Shown piece by piece: positions 12,341 through 23,515 of a stretch of 64,000 bases of DNA. Made by a program: the position numbers and the translations under genes. The notes beneath the pieces were generated by a model. That model did no database searches, had not been told where the DNA came from, and saw only the letters and a list, made by a program, of their open reading frames with translations. Location of the stretch: positions 8,512,922-8,576,921 of the forward strand of contig OX457028.1 in NCBI GenBank assembly GCA_949752745.1. The letters are read 5' to 3'. Position 1 is the first letter of the stretch; every line of letters begins with the position of its first letter. This DNA is from Protula sp. h YS-2021. Lineage: Eukaryota; Annelida; Polychaeta; Sabellida; Serpulidae.

Positions 12341-12705
12341 TAAAAAATTATACCAAGAGAAAAGCCTTTTTAATGAATAAAACAACCTGTAACAATTTTT
12401 CATCATTTATTGGGATTAAAAACTTATCTAGTCGTGTACAGTAATTGCAATCCGAATGTTACTATAATCTCTATATATATACTCAGTTACAAACCACAAG
12501 TAATAATTTACCAATTCAATTGCAATCAAGATTTTGATCTATTCATCTAAATTAATTGCAATAAGAAATATTGCAAATCTAAATAATGACTAAATCAGTG
12601 CTAATTTGACTAGACGTTCAGTGGAAATCAGATCAGATCAAGTGACTAACTTATCCGCAACCTGTCTCAGTCCAGTCAATTAACATACGAATGTTATGGG
12701 AAATG
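12341..12705. other. Non-coding, nothing recognised
   Basis: AT-rich flank between the 15-bp array and the transposase relic. Confidence 0.5.
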
Positions 12706-13640
12706 CTATGCAAGAAATCCAAGATGTGACGACTGGCAAAAATCCGCTACAACAATTGCAGCTCGTTGGGAATTATCTTGATACCGGCGTCGTTGCTGAG
12801 GTGCTTGGCGTACTTGGTGTACTCCCAGCCTTTGGGTATTCACTTCGTTTGCGATGCCATGCTGCTTTTTGATCACGTCGAGAAATTGCCATAGGTTTGG
12901 GTAATGCGCAGTAACCGCCGAGAGCACTTTGTCGGTGCCACCCTTCAATGTGATTGTTGGTTTTTGGAAGTTCGTCATTAACACGGTCGTGCATATTCCA
13001 AATAGCATGGTCGAATTTTGAGGCAGCTGTAGCGCATCGCCGTATGCGCCCACTGTATATATCTTCGAACTGCAGGCCACTGTTAGAAACTATCAAAAAG
13101 TAAACATTTTGTTAATAAATTTTAAATGACTAAATTTCAATTCAATAGCGAATTTACTTTTGAAAAAGGCTTTAATAATTACTAATTTATGATTTTTTAT
13201 TTATTGTTACACACATTATTCATGATATTTTAAAACACTTCTTAACGTTACTTTTTTATATTTTTGTGTTCTTTCTAGTATTTCTGATAAGAAAATTGAA
13301 ATATTTACCTTCACTCATTGTTTCAACAGCTTGTGAAATAATATGCGGTGGTCTCTCTGCTGCCTGAATGGCTCGGCGCTTAATACCTTGTTACACCTTT
13401 AACACCTCTACCCTCCCCGACTTGGGACCATGTTTACAGTCTACGCATTTAACAAATTCATCACCCCTTACTTTAATTTTTGAACGATCAGAACTCTCTC
13501 TGATTAGTTCCCCTTTTTCCACCTTTTTTCGCACTCTTAAGAAACGAAGCCGTCTGCGACATTTCTGAGTCTCACATACGGAAACCCATCAAGCGCAATT
13601 TTTGGTTGATGTAACGTATTCCATTGCTGTAGAATGCATA
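12706..13640 (-). pseudogene. FLYWCH/MULE-type transposase relic
   Basis: Read on the minus strand, 13545-13630 gives a broken FLYWCH-like zinc finger (an in-frame stop, then WVSVCETQKCRRRLRF). Next comes HGPKSGRVEVLKV-stop-QGIKRRAIQ and PPHIISQAVETMSEG, the segment that follows FLYWCH fingers in transposon-derived proteins. GAAG|GTAAAT at 13309/13308 looks like a splice donor. After about 210 non-coding bases, 13096-12938 reads FDHAIWNMHDRVND then TNNHIEGW. A frameshift near 12940 leads to LSAVTAHYPNLWQFLDVIKK. The TNN..EGWH and HPNLW..I motifs normally lie downstream of the MULE transposase core. That core, with its catalytic acidic residues, is absent. The relic is non-functional: at least two stops, one frameshift and an internal deletion. 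Assignment rests on motif recognition. Confidence 0.65.
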
Positions 13641-14033
13641 ATTGGACATGGTTTCTTGCTCGCATTTTTATAGACAATCGCTTGGAACGACTGCAGTAAA
13701 GCTGGTAAAGCTCATTTCTTCCAGAACAGAATGCAGCTGATCTCTGCAACGCGTATCTATTCCGGACGGACATCAGATTTCGCAATTGCAATTACTGTAG
13801 TTGAATAAATGACAATCTATTAATAGCAATTATTTCAGATAATACATTAATATTTCAGTCAGCGTTTCAGCGAAAATATAACAGAGAGATTAAACGCACT
13901 TCAATTGGTCATTTCAAGTAACACGAAACGTACAAAGTAATCCTTCAAATACACTCCAAAGAAGCGTTTTATTTCAAACATGACGCGTCCAAAGTGTGCC
14001 CTCAAACAAATTTCAACTGGGATTTCATCTAAG
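13641..14033. other. Non-coding, nothing recognised
   Basis: May include remnants of the neighbouring transposon, but no motif is visible. Confidence 0.4.
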
Positions 14034-14124
14034 ATAGGACAAGTTAAACATGTATTTTTCCGCGGTATATATATGCGCGGAACTTGTCCTTCCGCGTCAC
14101 TTGTGAAAGCGGGACTTGTCCTAG
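14034..14124. repeat. Short inverted-repeat element (TAGGACAAGT termini)
   Basis: The left end TAGGACAAGT is mirrored by ACTTGTCCTA at the right end, about 90 bp apart, with CCGCGG and GCGCGGA inside. The right end, reversed, reads GGACAAGTCCCGC, matching the 15-bp minisatellite monomer 2 kb away. Confidence 0.5.
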
Positions 14125-16238
14125 ACCCAGACAGGTCATATGTTGAATAAAAACATCAGAACGCAGTTCCAAGTAAAACCCTAAAACAGAGGTATTTCAG
14201 TAAGGAATAACAATAGAGGTCAGAAAATTTCAAAACCATTCGCTTTGTAATGTTATTATTATGTTATTTATTAAATCTAAAGTACAAGTTTAGCCTCGTG
14301 TACGCTAACGCTAAAGTTTGATTATTTTGGCGACACCAGACTACTGCATGACTTTCTGTTTCCCATAATAATTGGAAAATGCTGTTGCGAAACAAATACA
14401 AAAAACGTCCTTTTTAACACGACATTAACATTATCAAACACACAATAATAGATTTATTTCAGTTGCAAAGCTACTTTTCAATATAAACAATTGAAGGCAT
14501 TTAAAGAAAAAAAGCAAGTGATGGATAGACGTCTCAACATCCTTTATGAAATAATTCATCTAAATAAAGCAGCAGCCATCATCGTGGGGAAAGTAATAGC
14601 CTTGTTCCTCTATTGACACCAATAAACAATCATTCCATGAAAGCGCACATCATTACTAACGGCACGCAATCCAGGTCTCTATTTTCATTTTTATGTTCCC
14701 AGGCCATTGCCTCTTCTCTTGTGTGTAAAGCTGTGATTGGGAAATCCTTGAGGTTATTATTTCACACAGGGGAAGTTAAAGTACTAAAAGTAAACAGCTC
14801 ATTTGTTATAATATTTCACACAAGTGCTAAGTGCTACGTTTGAGAAGTGTTGCTTTATAGTGTCAATTTTTTCGTTAAATATTAGACCATACATTTTTAT
14901 TGTAAAACTAACAATGAGTTAGAAGCTGTCAACACAAATTCTTTAAATCTTTATTTTAATTTTTAACTTAGCAATTTATCGATGCACTATATTTTATGCA
15001 ACAGTTGTCTGTTGCATTGAGGCGGTATGGATGAGTGAAGCATCCATAAGGTTAGCATGCTCTGGACACTGTCAGGCAATACAATGATAAAACTATATCA
15101 GGCGAGAAGATTAGACACTCCCCTCCAGAATGTAGCACTGGTAGTATGACCCGGTCCATATGCTAAGGCTGTTTTACTTTTATTTTATATTTTCTTGAAT
15201 AATTCTAATTTCTGGTCTTATTTATCCTTACAAGATTTCTATATCACGATGAGATGTTTTCCGTCAGCTACGACGCTATGTCAAAAGTCAATCGTACACT
15301 TTCAATGGTACACAGAGTAATGACATCGATGCCAAAAGAACGCAGAATACGGACTATGTATTTGCCCATCATATGCACTGTGAAACAGTACTGTCCCTTT
15401 TCTACGCACACTGGCCATCATGAAATAAACCTATGCATGATATGTAAGTTACAACATAGAAAATCATGCAATAAGTTAATTAGCAATTTTTAAATGAACC
15501 TCAAAATTAACGAAACTCCATGTTTAAAAAAGGTCTTCGCAAATAGGACACAATGCATCAGAAGGACATTGTGTAACTGGTTTGTATTAACTCCGATGAG
15601 GACTTGTAATAAAAGAAAGAACATTTGAAGTATGATCATTTTTTCTATTTTAAGCGAAATCACGTGGAGTCCGCGTAAATTAAGAAATTTGCCAACACAA
15701 CTGAGTATCCCTCAACTTTGTCCTTTGCTAAGTTTAAAATATATAAATGTATCTAGCGATAGTTAAAACGAGCAACAACGAGCAAACAGTAACGAGCTAA
15801 AAGTGTGTTACAATCCTGTAGTTTATGCCGAAAGAATAACTTACAAAAAGACGACGATATAAACAGTGCCACAATGGGGCCCTTCCTACAGGAGTGCTAT
15901 TTATTGCTGTTCAAAAGACTTGACGGTAACCAAAGTAGGCCAACTGCATGAAAGCTTTATTCCCACTATGAAAGGAGAAACTACTGATTTAAAGTCTGGA
16001 GGAGAAGTGTGTGTTGTAATTCAGATTAGTTATCTCTGTGTTCAAAAAGGACTATATTTATTAATTTATTGTAATTTGATCGTAGGCATATAAAAGCCTC
16101 TTTGATCAATCAAAACTTCGAAATTTTTAATAATTATATAGTTCATTTATATAAGGACATTAATGTCATTGATGCATATTCTCAAAAATTGTAATAGTTC
16201 ATCTCTGCTTTATAGACACATAGCATTGATTGATTAGA
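14125..16238. other. Non-coding; one dispersed motif
   Basis: AT-rich sequence. TGTAGCACTGGTAG at 15131-15144 is one of four copies of a dispersed motif (also 26482, 29792 and 63047). Open frames at 14613, 15254 and 15866 have no recognisable features. Confidence 0.5.
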
Positions 16239-16560
16239 TCAAAATTTATTAAGTCTATCCTTGAAAGAGTTCAGGCTAGGTGAATTTACAACATTTATAG
16301 GTAGAGAATTCCACATGGTTGCTATTTTTACTGTGAAGCTATGTAATCTTTTGTTAGTCCTGCTGTACTGATGGTGGATTTTTGTTCCATTTCCTCGCAG
16401 AATATCATTTGTAATGTTGAGTTTGATAAGCGGCTTTACTTCATTATCGTAGTTACCAGTAATTCATTTAAATACTTCGGCCATGTCCATTCTAGCTCTT
16501 CGATATGTGAGGGTTGGACGTTTAAGGTTTTTAGACGATCAGCGTAACTTAGGTCTTTTA
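16239..16560 (-). mobile_element. LINE RT C-terminal relic
   Basis: The minus strand reads LTYRRARMDMAEVFK, then an in-frame stop and ITGNYDNEVKPLIKL, later RLHSFTVKIATMWNSLP and SPSLNSFKDRLNKF before a stop at 16239. This is the C-terminal pattern of LINE ORF2 proteins (a Y-R-R-x-R-x-D-M segment, then WNSLP and SFKxRL). It has one internal stop and a frame change near the upstream end (YADRLKTLN in another frame). It differs in type from the fragments at 1.2 and 58.5 kb, so more than one LINE lineage is present. Confidence 0.75.
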
Positions 16561-16839
16561 AAATACATGCCGTGATTTTTTTTCAATATTTTGCAATGGA
16601 AAGGGAAAACGCTTTTTAAATCTTTAAGAATTACAAACTTCAAAGGAAAAAAAAACAAGTATGACAAATACTGGTCTATGCATTTTAAATTTTTTATAAT
16701 TTAAAATTTGTTTCTTAATACAAGTTAATGAAGGAAGTCTCGCCCAGAAACCCCAACTGGCGAAAATACAGTGGTATTAATGAGATGAGCTGAAGAAAGC
16801 TACAATCATTGCTTAATTGATACTAATTAGCAGTGCAGT

Positions 16840-16935
16840 ACGATGGCCATAGTGGTAGCCAATATTAATACATTGCGGTTGATTTGTCATGGATTAGTAG
16901 GATCTATGGCAGCGTGAGAGCCTGACCAAGTGCTC
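16840..16935. repeat. Dispersed repeat, second copy
   Basis: The 20-mer GTTGATTTGTCATGGATTAG at 16878 and its continuation through GACCAAGTG match the reverse complement of about 7240-7290. Outside this core the two copies are diverged. Confidence 0.6.
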
Positions 16936-17744
16936 CTCACACAGTAGCAAATATTGACAAATGCTTTAGTCATCTTTATTCTACACTCCTACTATAACGC
17001 CTGTAAATAAATTGAGAAGAGACATTAGTTTATTAATGCTAATAAATAAACAGGGCTTTCTTTGTTTCTGTGTCAAAAGGATTGGCATTTGTTAAGTTAA
17101 AAAGAAAGAAAATCTCGCTTTCTTAGATGCTGTTTTTGTTGTTGTTTGAGTTGTGCTATTTGTGATGTCTGGTTCTTTATAGAACTGTGATTCACATTTA
17201 ACTGTCTGTGAGTACTTACGCGAGAAAGCTATTAACATTGCTGTCCAAAACTGATAGTGGTGCAAACTTTGCTATTATAAAAGTAAAGGGACGCGAATCT
17301 GGGGAAAACGGGTGCTTCGAATACGACGGGGTTTCCAGAACACCAGGTCGTCGTTTTGATAAGAAATAGTAGAAATAGTATCAACGCGTGATCTCAACAG
17401 GCTGGAGCAGGCCGCGAGTAATGGTCTTGCATCGGGGGATTGGGTGGGGGTGGGGGCGGGGGCGTGACAGTCCTCCTCTACTAGATTTCACCAACGCAAT
17501 ATATTTCACAGATTCCACCTCCGCAGTAGATTTCGTAGATTTCACCTTAGCAATAAATATCTGAATGCTGTGTTGACAGCGACTATTACTGTGGGCAGAC
17601 ACAACCCGCTAGTCAGCGCAAAGCACGTTATGCCTTAGCATTCCGTACCTATGTTGTACCAATGTTGGCTAATCTTAAACGGGATGCAAGAAGTCAGTGG
17701 GCACGAAGTCACACTGGCATTCTAAGAACTAGCACTGTAACAGC
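16936..17744. other. Non-coding, nothing recognised
   Basis: A G-rich patch lies at 17435-17465. The minus-strand 73-codon frame at 17381-17602 has no motif. Confidence 0.5.
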
Positions 17745-17985
17745 GCAAGAGCTAATAATGTTACAACGTAAGAGCTTACACAAAGAACTAACAATGTGAC
17801 AAAGTAAGAACTAACAATATAACCGTGTAAGATCTTACAATTTAACAGCGTAGGAAGTAAAAATGTAACAACGTAACAACTAACAATGTAACAGCGCAAG
17901 AGCTAACTATGTGACAACGTAAGAGCCAACAATGTCACAGCATACGGACTAACAATGTAACAGCGTAAGAACTAACATTGAAACA
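17745..17985. repeat. Degenerate tandem repeat, about 20-24 bp
   Basis: Units of the form AAGAGCTAACAATGTAACA with AACGT or AGCGC variants, about ten copies. Confidence 0.75.
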
Positions 17986-18044
17986 TATTTATTGATGATT
18001 AAGTGTTTATTATTCCGCAATATTGATTCGGAGAAATGGCATCG

Positions 18045-18355
18045 AGCTGCATGTAGCCGCGAGTGCATGTACCCGCGAGCGCATGTGTCCGCGAGTGCAT
18101 GTGTCCGGGGATGTTGTGGATGTGTCCGCGAGTGCACGTGTCCGCGAAAGCATGTGTTCGGGGCTGCGGTCTATGTGTCTGGGGCTGCGGTCTATGTGTC
18201 TGGGGCTGCGGTCTATGTGTTCGGGGCTGCGGCGCACGTGTCCGCCAGTGCATGTGCCTGCGAGTGCATGTGTCCGGTCCTGCGGTGCACGTGTCCGCGA
18301 AAGCATGTGTTCGGTGCTGCAGTGCATGTTTCCGTGAGTGCATGTGTCTTGGGCA
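18045..18355. repeat. GC-rich minisatellite, about 18-24 bp
   Basis: Units of GCGAGTGCATGTGTCC and GGGGCTGCGGTCTATGTGTC alternate. The GGGGCTGCGG type is nearly perfect for three copies at 18162-18235. Cys- or His-rich frames on both strands are artefacts. Confidence 0.85.
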
Positions 18356-18394
18356 GACGAATGTAAGGGTCTATGATGACAAACAAAACGTCGG

Positions 18395-18655
18395 TTTGGT
18401 GCAAGACGACTTGTCCCCTTTTTGCACTTAAATTTTCAGTATAATGACCAATATTGTTACTGCAAAAAAGAGGCAAGTCCACTAGTCCCTTTTTTTTGCA
18501 CTAAACGTTTTACTCATGAGTGTTGAGATTTTTAATGCACAAAGGAGGCAAGTCGACTTGCCTCCTTTTTGCAATTACAGTTTGGCCTAATCTGAGCTAA
18601 AATTTTAGTGCGAAAAGGGGATAAGTCCACTTGCCCAATTATTGTACAAAACACG
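18395..18655. repeat. Palindrome-rich segment with TGCA/AAGTC motifs
   Basis: Related blocks combine a purine-rich GGAGGCAAGTC or GGGGATAAGTCC with CTTGCC or CTTGTCCCC and TTTTTGCA. A perfect 28-bp palindrome centred on GTCGAC occupies 18541-18568. The blocks look like termini of an inverted-repeat element brought together. Confidence 0.6.
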
Positions 18656-18659
18656 TGTT

Positions 18660-18855
18660 TTGCACCAAACCGATGAAAACCATGGATGACCCCACAAGGT
18701 CTATGGTGACAAACAAAAACCACGGATGTCTCCATAGGGTCTATGGGGACAACTAAAACCACGGATGTCCCCACACAGTTTTTGGCGACAAACTACGGAT
18801 GTCCCCTCTCCCCGGCAGAGTCTATGGTCGCAAAGAAAACCATGGAGGATCTACG
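18660..18855. repeat. Degenerate tandem repeat, about 45 bp
   Basis: Four units share AAAACCACGGATGTCCCC and GGTCTATGGTGACAA, with increasing divergence to the right. Confidence 0.75.
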
Positions 18856-19021
18856 GTGATTACCAAAACCTGACTTCACTTTCGGCAAAAACTAAAATAT
18901 AAGTACATATTTTTAAAAAGTAACAAGGTCTTTTTGCAGTGGTGAGAAAATAAGATTGGCAATAACATGTTATCTCGAGGAAGCCGACAGAATCCCCGCG
19001 AACGGACCATCCGCAGTTAGG

Positions 19022-19955
19022 ACCATCCCCCATACTTGTCTGAGACTATCCCATACTCGTCTAAGACTATCCCATACTTATCTGAGACTATCCCATACTC
19101 GTTCGAGACTATCCCATACTCGCCTGAAAGTATCCCATACTCATCTGAGACTATCCCACACTCGTCTGAGACTATCCCATACTCGTCTGAGACTATCCCA
19201 TACTTATCTGAGACTATCCCATACTCGTTCGAGACTATCCCATACTCGCCTGAAAGTATCCCATACTCATCTGAGACTATCCCACACTCGTCTGAGACTA
19301 TCCCATACTCGTCTGAGACTATCCCACACTCCTCTGAGACTATCCCATACTCGTATGAGACTATCCCACACTCGTCTGAGACTATCCCACACTCCTCTGA
19401 GACTATCCCACACTCGTCTGAGACTATCCCACACTCGTCTGAGACTATCCCATACTCTTCTAAGACCATCCCACACTCGTCTGAGAGTATCACATACTCC
19501 TCTGAGACTATCCCACACTCGTCTGAGACTATCCAACACTCGTCTGAGACTATCCCACACTCATCTGAGACTATCCCATACTCGTTTGAGACTATCCCAT
19601 ACTCATCTGATACAATCCCACACTCGCCTGAGACTATCCCATACTCATCTGAGACTATCCCACACTTATCTGAGACTATCCCATACTCATCTGAGACTAT
19701 CCCACACTCATCTGAGACTATCCCACACTCTTCTGAGACTATCCCACACTCGTCTGAGACTATCCCAGAGTGGTCTGAGACTATCCCACACTCGTCTGAG
19801 ACTATCCCACACTCATCTGAGACTATCCCACACTCGTCTGAGACTATCCCATACTCATCTGAGACTATCCCACTCTCGTCTGAGACTATCCCACACTCAT
19901 CTGAGACTATCCCACACTCGTCTGAGACTATCCCACACTCGTCTGAGACTATCTA
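19022..19955. repeat. 21-bp minisatellite, about 44 copies
   Basis: The monomer starts TCTGAGACTATCCCACACTC, period 21. The left part holds a higher-order repeat: a 126-bp block (six monomers, including GTTCGAG and CGCCTGAAAG variants) is duplicated, with equivalent sites at 19073 and 19199. Frames of 306 and 359 codons are open only because the period is seven codons. Confidence 0.95.
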
Positions 19956-20709
19956 GAGACCCTCTGCCCACTATTCGTGTGGCGGATCTATTCCATTCGG
20001 CGGGAATGGCTATCCGGAATGAAGCCCCAGTTTAATACACCCTAATAACTTTGGTAAAAATTGAGGTCAATCAGTCACACCTTATTTTACTTTTTCTGGG
20101 CGTAGGGGGTGGCAGGGCAAGACTTCCACCCCCCCCCCCCCCCCACCCAACCCTTCTCTTCTTTGGAACCGCCACTAGACCCTCATGAGACATCTAAGTA
20201 AGATCAAGTACACGTGGAAACACATTTGCCTTGGCCTATCATCGACATGGAAGAAGCCATCTCAGTGGCCACATACGCGACAATGAGAATGAATGTTCCT
20301 TTAAGAGGCAGACAAGCAGAATTGTCCTTAAAACGCCTTTAATCCTAAACCCTCTCAGCAGCCCACGTCATCTCGCCAAGTTGCTACACGTGAATGAGGG
20401 GGGGGGGGGGGAATGGGGTGGTGGGTGGTGGTGGGTGGTGGGAGGGTGAACTTCTTTGATTACTAGCCCTTGTTCAAAAGCAATGTCTTTAGTGAATATC
20501 AATTTAGGTAATAAGTCTTTCTCGCCCCAAGAGTGCAGTTGCTTGTATCTTGGTTCCTGCTAAATGGCGCTGTTCCGGACTGCTTCAAAGGGAAGCTCCT
20601 TATTCTGGAATTGGCAAATTGTCTTACAGGGTGTGCCACATTTTTTCCGCAGGGTGTGCATCTAGAATTTTGGTCTGTAGGGTGAGCGTGAAATAGCCAA
20701 TGTGGAATG

Positions 20710-20780
<71 letters not shown>

Positions 20781-21480
20781 GTGTTGCGCGCGCGCGCGCG
20801 CCCACTCCGACTGTTCCGACGTTTTTTCCACGTCGAATCTGTTTCGACGTAGTTTAATGTTCTATTTCACCAAAATGGCGCGATTTCCTGAAAACTTATA
20901 TTATCGGTCATCGAATGTGGAAATAAATTTAGGAACTGGAAGATGAATGGAAAATGATTTTTCTCTAATTTTTTTTCCCACGTTTTTAATGACAATTCGC
21001 AAAGAAAGTATCTTTGTATAGGTGTTGTCATCTTTGTTGACTTTGTGACCTTTGTTGACTTTTGTAATCTTTGTTGACATTTGTAATCTTTGTTGACTTA
21101 AATAATCAATCATTCGAATAATTACTTTGTTTTACATTGTTTGCATCTATTTATATTATAGCACAGGGAAGCTGGTAGCCCGGATATGGAAATCCGGCGG
21201 GAACAGCGGGAGGGAGTGGGGGGTAAACCCGGAGAAAGGGGCAATCTCAACGCAGCAACGGTCTGCGCCGAGAACGAATTTCATTATTGAGTGGGGTATT
21301 TCTCATCCAATACTCGGCTTTTCCCACAAGAAAGGGGGCTTCCTTCGCAACTGCACTTCGCGTCCAGCAAAAAGAGACTCTAAATTGTACATACACTTCT
21401 CAATGCAAAGATTTTTCTTGGTTTCGCCCTGTGTTTGCAGTGGTGTGGGTTCTGTTTCCGCCTCTAATCATAAATACAGT
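19956..21480. other. Non-coding with simple repeats
   Basis: Contains poly-C near 20130-20145, a G-rich patch at 20397-20450, a (CT)n array at about 20711-20779 with (CG)n at 20787-20800, and four copies of a TTTGTTGACTTTTGTAATC-like unit at 21030-21100. No gene recognised. Confidence 0.6.
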
Positions 21481-22410
21481 CGTGCGAAAAGGGGCATTTT
21501 TAATATTAAACACTCCGCGTTTAGCGGGGGGGGAGGGGCGGGGGGGGGGGGGGGAGGTTGAAATTTACAGGGTGTCCGCGTTTCGTACCGGGCAAATGCG
21601 GCAGGCGATGGGCCTCTTTGGCACACCCTGTAGTTGGCATTTCGTTGCTGTTTATGAGGATAACGCCAAAAGACGTTGCTGTTTGTGACAATGACAAATA
21701 ACAATGTAGCAACTATGACAGAAAGTGCTCTTATGACAAGATCGATTGTATTGACTTCTGACTCAAAACAAAATAATAATAATAAAAAAAAACCTTGGTG
21801 AGATGCCAACCTGACTTGTCCCTTATTTCATGTCCCTTATTTCACAGATCCACCCAGACATGGGTATCTGAGCTTTTCTATCCGTTCTGTTTGATAAAGA
21901 AGTTCCATCAAGATGATTTGGATTTCATCTCCACTTATTCAGTATTTTCTGCATGTTAATTAAATTGACCGCTATTTGACTCATTTTTCTAAGGGTGTTA
22001 TATCAGTTTTTTAATAATCTTAATTGTTTTTCTATGTTTGTTTTGATTTTTTTGTTTCGTTTTGTTTTTGTTCTTTATGTGTGGGATATGACCGCCTCAT
22101 GAATGGATCAACGTAACAAACAGAATCACTTTAAGCGGGTTTAATCCTGGAGGGGAGGGGGAGGGGGAGGGGAGGGGGGGCGGGGCACTAACATACAAGT
22201 GGTTTACCACGTGTGTCCGTGACACTTTTTTAAAACGACCCCTAAAGGCAGAGCGCTACAGTTTGACATGATAACCTCATTTTTAACCAAACGCGGAGTG
22301 CAGTTCCGAACGAATCCCCATCTCGTGGGAAACGCGCAGTAGTGAAATGAAAATTACCCCCCTCCCCCCTCTCCCCTCCCCCTCCCCCTCCATTCCCAGT
22401 AAACATGGAA
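21481..22410. repeat. G-rich interspersed element fragments
   Basis: At 21505-21600 there is ACTCCGCGTTTAG, a G run, then GAAATTTACAGGGTGTCCGCG. At 22150-22260 a G run is followed by GGGGCACTAACATACAAG and TTTAAAACGACCCCTAAA. At 22290-22400 there is ACGCGGAGTGCAG and GAAAATTACCCCCC. All three match parts of the element at 62101-62476. They are probably diverged or nested copies; boundaries are approximate. Confidence 0.5.
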
Positions 22411-22534
22411 ATCGACTTCATACATACCCTGAGTGACCGGAAATCCCAAGGGTGGGGGGGGGGGATTGTGAGAGAGGGTGACCACACTATGATTATCGCT
22501 GTCTTGACGGCTGTTTTTTTTTATTAATATTTCC

Positions 22535-22745
22535 AGACGTCTATACAACGTTAGGAGTTAGGTGTTGTTTCGACTTCAATTTGTAATCTTTACGGAACAT
22601 TGATTATGCGTAGGATAATCGGCGACTACCCAACATCGGAACATAGCCGTTGTTTCGACTTCCATAAGCAACCAAAACCCGACGTTGATCCGACGTCGGG
22701 TGCAGCGTCTATCTTAACATCGATTGGACTTCGCAATATTTACTG
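22535..22745. repeat. CpG-rich interspersed repeat (GACGTC-type)
   Basis: CAGACGTCTATACAACGTT, two GTTGTTTCGACTTC segments and CCGACGTCGGGT give an inverted, CpG-rich structure similar in style to 5860-6065. Confidence 0.4.
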
Positions 22746-22814
22746 GGCATTTGAGGACACGATTTAATTGACCATTAGTCGATTATTTGAACGCTTTGTT
22801 TTTATCGCGGTGGT

Positions 22815-23515
22815 GGAGAGGGAGAGGTGTGAAGAGTGGACGCTGTGCGTGTGGGGAGGGAGGGGTGAGACGAGTGGGAGCTGTGAGGGTGCGGAGGGAG
22901 GGGTGAGAAGAGTGGGACCTGTGAGTGTGGGGAGGGAGGGGTGAGACGAGTGGGAGCTGTGAGGGTGTGGAGGGAGGGGTGAGAAGAATGGGACCTGTGA
23001 GTGTGGGGAGGGAGTGGTGAGACGAGTGGGAGCTATGAGGGTGTGGAGGGAGGGGTGAGAAGAGTGGGACCTGGGAGTGTGGGGAGGGAGGGGTGAGAAG
23101 AGTGGGAGCTGTGAGGGCGGGGAGGGAGGGGCAAGAAGAGTGGGGGCTGTGATGGTGGGGGAGGGAGAGGTGAGAATAGTGGGAGCTGTCAGGGCGGGAG
23201 GGAGGGGTAAGAAGAGTGGGAGCTGTGAGAGTGGTGGGGGGAGGGGGTGAAAAGAGTGGGAGTTGTGAGGGTGGAGGGGGAGGGGAGAGAAGAGCGGGAG
23301 CTGTGAGGGTGAGGAGGGAGGGGAGAGAAGAGTATTAGCTGTGAGGGTGGGGAGGGAGGGGTGAGAACAGTGGGAGCTGTGAGTGTGGAGAGGGAGGGGT
23401 GAGACGAGTGGGAGCTGTGAGGGTGGGGAGGGATGGGTGAGAACAGTGGGAGCTGTGAGTGTGGAGAGGGAGGGGTGAGACGAGTGGGAGGTGTGAGGGC
23501 GGGGAAAGAGAGAGT
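22815..23515. repeat. G-rich minisatellite, about 36-39 bp
   Basis: About 18 units alternate GGGGAGGGAGGGGTGAGA and GAGTGGGAGCTGTGAGGGTG. The opposite strand is C-rich and gives Pro/Ser/Thr/His frames that are not genes. Runs of four G tracts in most units make G-quadruplex formation plausible. Confidence 0.9.

Noticed and set aside
11216..12444. Open frames of 243-396 codons on both strands with pentapeptide repeats
   Set aside because: They are the 15-bp minisatellite read in several frames at once. Openness in frames on both strands is a property of the period, not of coding.
19022..19955. Possible CRISPR array
   Set aside because: The repeats are directly abutting 21-mers without unique spacers, no cas genes are present, and the genome is eukaryotic. 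The same holds for the arrays at 11513, 53325 and 10735.
18956..20035. Frames of 359 and 306 codons with seven-residue repeats
   Set aside because: Product of the 21-bp array. There is no complex flanking protein sequence, and two frames are equally open.
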